From Flavobacteriales bacterium (lineage in GTDB: Bacteria; Bacteroidota; Bacteroidia; Flavobacteriales_E; Vicingaceae), in the NCBI GenBank assembly GCA_003487525.1, contig DNDT01000081.1, positions 1 through 9,672 on the forward strand: DNA of 9,672 nucleotides. Reading direction: 5' to 3'. A program made the position numbers and the translations under genes. Position 1 is the stretch's first letter. Each line of letters starts with the position of its first letter. Below are positions 6,452-9,672 of the stretch, one piece after another. The notes beneath the pieces were generated by a model. It did no database searches. It saw only the letters and a program-made list of their open reading frames with translations, and was not told the origin of the DNA.

Positions 6452-9244
6452 TTAAGATTCAACCAGTTCTCCGGCATTTCTGCGGTGCGTATTTCGGGCT
6501 TTTCTGATATCGACAGCCACTACTTTATACTCGGGACACATGGCTTCCGTATCGTTAACCCCTGACGTTAAAATATTCACCAGGACTTCCGGAAAATGAA
6601 AAGTTGTACTTAGCACACCCGGTTTCACTTCATCGGTTACCCTGGCTTTTAAATCAACTTTGCCACGAGCCGAACTCACACACACCAGTTCTCCATCCTG
6701 AATGCCCTTTTCTTTTGCGTCTGCAGGACAAATAAGCAGGACATCTTCGGTAAGAATTTCAACGTTAGGCGTTCGTCGGGTCATTGCACCACAGTTGTAA
6801 TGCTCCAATTCCCGGTTGGTCGTTAAAATATACGGGAACTCGACGCCATTGTCGATGATTTCGGAAGATTCCTTGAAATCGTGGTATTGAATATGGCCTT
6901 TTCCTCTCCTAAACTCCACAGTATGCATGATTTCTGTGCCAATTCCGTCTTCAAGGACGGGCCACTGTTTTCCGTTTTTACCCAGATCGTCCCAATTAAT
7001 TCCTTTAAAGAACGGCACAATCTTGGAGATTTCTTCCAGGGCTGTTTTCGGATGATAATCGATCTGATCATATCCCATTTTTCGCATCATTTCCACGATA
7101 ATCTGTCCGTCGGGTTTTGTGCCAGGCATTGGTTCAACCACTTGATTTACACGCTGAACTCTTCGTTCTCCATTGGTAAAGGTTCCGCTTTTCTCAAGAA
7201 ATGATGAGGCAGGAAGCACTACATCGGCCATCTTTGCAGTCTCGGTCATAAACAATTCACTGACCACAAATAGATCGAGATTCGATATGGCTTTTTTGAC
7301 ATGGTTGGTGTTCGGATCCGTCTGTACCACGTCTTCACCAATAATCCACAGTGCCTTTAATTTACCATCGATGGCGGCATCAAACATTTCGGGAATTTTA
7401 TACCCGATGCTTGGAGAAAGTTTACGGCCGTAAAATTCTTCGTATAACTTGTGAATTTCCGGTTTGTCAACGGCCATATAACCAGCTCCCTGATGTGGTT
7501 GTGCGCCCATGTCTGCCATTCCCTGAACATTGTTCTGACCCCTGAGCGGATTTACTCCCACACCACGTCTTCCGATGTTTCCTGTAATCATTGCCAGGTC
7601 CGCTATGAGCGTAACCGTAAAGGTTCCCTGGCTATGCTCAGTAACTCCAAGACCGTGGAAAGACATGGCGTTTTTGGCCTTTGCATAGCAAATTGCAGCT
7701 TCTTTCACCAGATTTTTATCCACCCCTGTAAGGGCAGACAACTCATCCATATTTAATTTCAGGATGTTTTCCTTAAAGATTTCAAATCCTTCCGTACGAC
7801 TCTCAATAAAATTCGTGTCTGCGAGCCCTTCCGCGACGATGTAATGCATCATCATGTTCAATAAGGCCACATTGGTTCCCGGTCTCAATTGAAGGTGGTA
7901 ATCGGCGTATTTCGAAAGCTCGATCTTTCGTGGATCAATGACAATCAGCGGAACACCTTTCATTGCCTTTTGCTTGATTTTTGCTCCGGTGACGGGATGA
8001 GCATCCGTAGGGTTTGCTCCGATTACCAGAATGCAATTTGTGAAATTTATATCCACAATCGAATTTGTCGCGGCTCCGGTACCGAAACTTCGTTGCATTC
8101 CCAGTGCGGTTGGAGAGTGGCACACCCTGGCACAACCGTCAATGTTATTGGTACCGATGACCGCCCTGATGAATTTCTGCATCAGGTAATTCTCCTCGTT
8201 AGTGGCTCTTGCGCAGCTTATACCGGCTACCGCGTCGGGACCGTTGTCTGCAACAATGGTCCTGAATTTTTCTGCCATAAAATCATAGGCCTCATCCCAG
8301 CTGACTTTTTCGAGCTTCCCATTCTTTCTGAGCAATGGGCTGTTAAGTCGGTCAACATGGTCGTAGAACTTAAATGCATATCGACCTTTCAGACAAGTAT
8401 GACCCTGGTTTACCTCTGCATCGTAAGGTGCAAGAATCGATTTTATTTCTCCATTTACGGTCGAAACATCCAGATTACAGCCGACCCCGCAATAGGTACA
8501 AACCGTGCGCGTAACCTTATCTGCCACGGTCATTTTTGAGTTGAAAATATCTGTGATAGCCTGGGTTGGACAGGCTTGTGAACAAGCTCCGCAACTCACG
8601 CAGTCAGACGTCGAAAAGCCCTCGTTCATTCCCATTGTTACCGTATTGTCAAACCCTCGACCCGACATGGTCAATACCATTTCTCCCTGTACTTCGTCAC
8701 AGGCCCGAATGCAGCGATAACAATTGATGCAGGTGCTTAAATCCGCCTGCATATAAGGATGGCTCAGATCGGGTTTCCTGTCCAAATGATTCTTGCCTTT
8801 CGGATACCGGATGTCTTCGGGCTTTATTCCAACTTGATTGGCTATATTTTGAAGTTCGTTGTTTCCGGCTTTGTTTTCATATAAACGGTCCAGCGGATAG
8901 TCGGTAAGTACCAGTTCGACAATGTTTTTTCTCAATCTGTTTATCCGCTCATTGCTTGTATAGATGTAAGCGTTTTTCATGACCGGAGTGTGACATGAAG
9001 CCACCGTTTTTGCTTTGCCATTCTTTTCAAGGGCGACATCCACACTGCACACCCTGCAAGAACCAAAGGTTTTCAGATTCGGGGCGTCGCAAAGGGTTGG
9101 TACATTTTCACCTGGCATGTTTTTCCGAACAAAATTGAGAATGCTCTCCCCAACTTCGTATTGAAACGCTTTGTCGTTTATATAAGCCGTTTCGGTTTGG
9201 ATTTGATTTTCTTTCACTGAGATGTTTTCCTGCACTTCTTTCAT
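6452..9244 (-). CDS. fdhA: NAD-linked formate dehydrogenase alpha subunit (FdsA-like, Cys form), lacking the His-Cys cluster ligands
   Basis: This 930-residue molybdopterin (Mo or W) enzyme oxidises formate to CO2 and passes electrons to a flavoprotein partner. An N-terminal [2Fe-2S] domain has C52, C63, C66 and C84. A NuoG-like segment follows, in which the usual His-x3-Cys-x2-Cys-x5-Cys ligands are Y116, R120, E123 and N129, so that cluster should be absent. A two-[4Fe-4S] ferredoxin domain has C172/175/178/182 and C215/218/221/225. The bis-MGD catalytic part has CTYCGVGC (C249, C252, C256), C284 and K286 in TCLKGR. The active-site pair C375-H376 lies in GCARVCHSP, with Cys (codon TGC) where other enzymes have Sec. 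The MGD-binding C-terminal domain starts about residue 800. The ATG at 9244 follows the flavoprotein stop by 5 bases. Related molybdopterin oxidoreductases are possible, but the ARVCH motif and flavoprotein partner favour formate dehydrogenase. Confidence 0.92.
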   Translation of the reverse strand: MKEVQENISVKENQIQTETAYINDKAFQYEVGESILNFVRKNMPGENVPTLCDAPNLKTFGSCRVCSVDVALEKNGKAKTVASCHTPVMKNAYIYTSNERINRLRKNIVELVLTDYPLDRLYENKAGNNELQNIANQVGIKPEDIRYPKGKNHLDRKPDLSHPYMQADLSTCINCYRCIRACDEVQGEMVLTMSGRGFDNTVTMGMNEGFSTSDCVSCGACSQACPTQAITDIFNSKMTVADKVTRTVCTYCGVGCNLDVSTVNGEIKSILAPYDAEVNQGHTCLKGRYAFKFYDHVDRLNSPLLRKNGKLEKVSWDEAYDFMAEKFRTIVADNGPDAVAGISCARATNEENYLMQKFIRAVIGTNNIDGCARVCHSPTALGMQRSFGTGAATNSIVDINFTNCILVIGANPTDAHPVTGAKIKQKAMKGVPLIVIDPRKIELSKYADYHLQLRPGTNVALLNMMMHYIVAEGLADTNFIESRTEGFEIFKENILKLNMDELSALTGVDKNLVKEAAICYAKAKNAMSFHGLGVTEHSQGTFTVTLIADLAMITGNIGRRGVGVNPLRGQNNVQGMADMGAQPHQGAGYMAVDKPEIHKLYEEFYGRKLSPSIGYKIPEMFDAAIDGKLKALWIIGEDVVQTDPNTNHVKKAISNLDLFVVSELFMTETAKMADVVLPASSFLEKSGTFTNGERRVQRVNQVVEPMPGTKPDGQIIVEMMRKMGYDQIDYHPKTALEEISKIVPFFKGINWDDLGKNGKQWPVLEDGIGTEIMHTVEFRRGKGHIQYHDFKESSEIIDNGVEFPYILTTNRELEHYNCGAMTRRTPNVEILTEDVLLICPADAKEKGIQDGELVCVSSARGKVDLKARVTDEVKPGVLSTTFHFPEVLVNILTSGVNDTEAMCPEYKVVAVDIRKARNTHRRNAGELVES

Positions 9245-9249
9245 CTTTC

Positions 9250-9672
9250 TTACAAAAAATAGGTTTTCAATTCATCTTCGAAATACATCATGGCATTTTT
9301 GATTCCCAGTGGTAAACCTCCTCCAAGTGCACAGAGTGAGCCAATTTCAAGGGTTTCAAGCAAGTCATCCATTAATTTTTTATCAATTTTGTATCCTTCA
9401 TTCTGCGCTTTTACCAGCAATTCCTTTCCTCTTACGGAACCTATGCTGCACGGGAAACACTTTCCACACGATTCGTCAGCGGTAAATTCAAAGAGGTGTT
9501 CCAGGTACTTGACAATAGGGTAAGATGAAGGTATGGAAATGATACTCGCGTGACCGAGCAGAAATCCCTCTGATGCGAAAGATTCAAAGTCAAGTGTAAG
9601 CGAATGAATTTTTTCCACCGGAACAATTCCTCCAAGCGGTCCTCCGACATGAATGGCTTTGACATCGGTTTT
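9250..9672 (-). CDS. NuoF/FdsB-like NADH-binding flavoprotein subunit of formate dehydrogenase, C-terminal part (cut by window edge)
   Basis: The frame is open from the window edge (9672) to TAA at 9250, giving the last 140 residues; an apparent GTG start at 9618 is an internal Val. The fragment begins in the SLBB domain (VGGPLGGIVP at 9-18). It then has the N3-type [4Fe-4S] site: DESCGKCFPC with C69, C72 and C75 (fragment numbering), and the fourth ligand C114 in GSLCALGGGLP. In NuoF/FdsB this cluster takes electrons between FMN (NAD side, in the missing N-terminal part) and the alpha subunit. The protein ends 26 residues after C114, without the extra C-terminal ferredoxin domain found in HydB-type bifurcating hydrogenase subunits. 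That favours an FdsB-like NAD-dependent formate dehydrogenase. A 5-base gap to the alpha gene marks an operon. A NuoE/FdsG-like [2Fe-2S] gene or fusion would be expected upstream. Confidence 0.92.
   Translation of the reverse strand, partial: KTDVKAIHVGGPLGGIVPVEKIHSLTLDFESFASEGFLLGHASIISIPSSYPIVKYLEHLFEFTADESCGKCFPCSIGSVRGKELLVKAQNEGYKIDKKLMDDLLETLEIGSLCALGGGLPLGIKNAMMYFEDELKTYFL

Noticed and set aside
8120..8122. Possible selenocysteine at the formate dehydrogenase active site
   Set aside because: The codon is TGC (Cys375), not TGA, so this is the cysteine form and no SECIS element is expected.
7889..8539. A 216-codon plus-strand open frame
   Set aside because: It lies wholly antisense to the formate dehydrogenase catalytic domain, whose motifs are intact. 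The translation has no recognisable domain and looks like an antisense shadow.
9250..9618. A free-standing 122-aa gene starting at GTG 9618
   Set aside because: The frame is open through to the window edge, and the upstream residues form the conserved SLBB GGPLGG segment of a NuoF-type protein, so this is the tail of a longer gene.

Overview
The window is chromosomal DNA from a member of the Bacteroidota. Two secreted proteins end in a type IX secretion (Por secretion, type A) sorting domain, a system confined to that phylum. Starts also lack strong Shine-Dalgarno sequences, and two genes can only start at TTG. I cannot place it below phylum or class. No rRNA, tRNA, CRISPR, insertion sequence or phage gene is visible.

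Layout. (1) Bases 1-839, minus strand: N-terminal 279 codons of the ClpB disaggregase, cut by the window edge. (2) 963-3188, minus: two tandem paralogous secreted proteins. Each has a signal peptide, two Ig/CARDB-like repeats carrying a cysteine pair each, and a T9SS C-terminal domain. A strong intrinsic terminator (2021-2060) separates them. (3) 3189-3301: divergent promoter region with a short palindrome. (4) 3302-4150, plus: BadF/BadG-type sugar kinase, probably N-acetylglucosamine kinase-like. It runs tail-to-tail into tsaC with a 10-base overlap. (5) 4141-9672, minus: one tightly packed directon. In transcription order it holds a NuoF/FdsB-like flavoprotein (C-terminal part only), a 930-aa formate dehydrogenase alpha subunit, rarA, a YbjQ-family gene, a 44-codon single-span membrane protein, and tsaC. 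Gaps are 5, 14 and 5 bases, then a TAATG coupling and a 20-base overlap.

How the genes fit together. The flavoprotein and alpha subunit are the NADH-side and formate-side halves of a soluble NAD-linked molybdenum (or tungsten) formate dehydrogenase. The genes behind them are housekeeping (replication-fork repair, tRNA t6A modification) plus a small YbjQ/membrane-peptide pair, and share no obvious pathway with formate metabolism. Their spacing suggests cotranscription.

Points of most interest: all four ligands of the His-Cys (N5-type) iron-sulfur site are replaced in the formate dehydrogenase alpha subunit; a translationally coupled 44-aa membrane peptide lies after YbjQ; and the paralogous T9SS cargo pair has regularly placed cysteine pairs. 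I saw no clearly new defence or mobile system.
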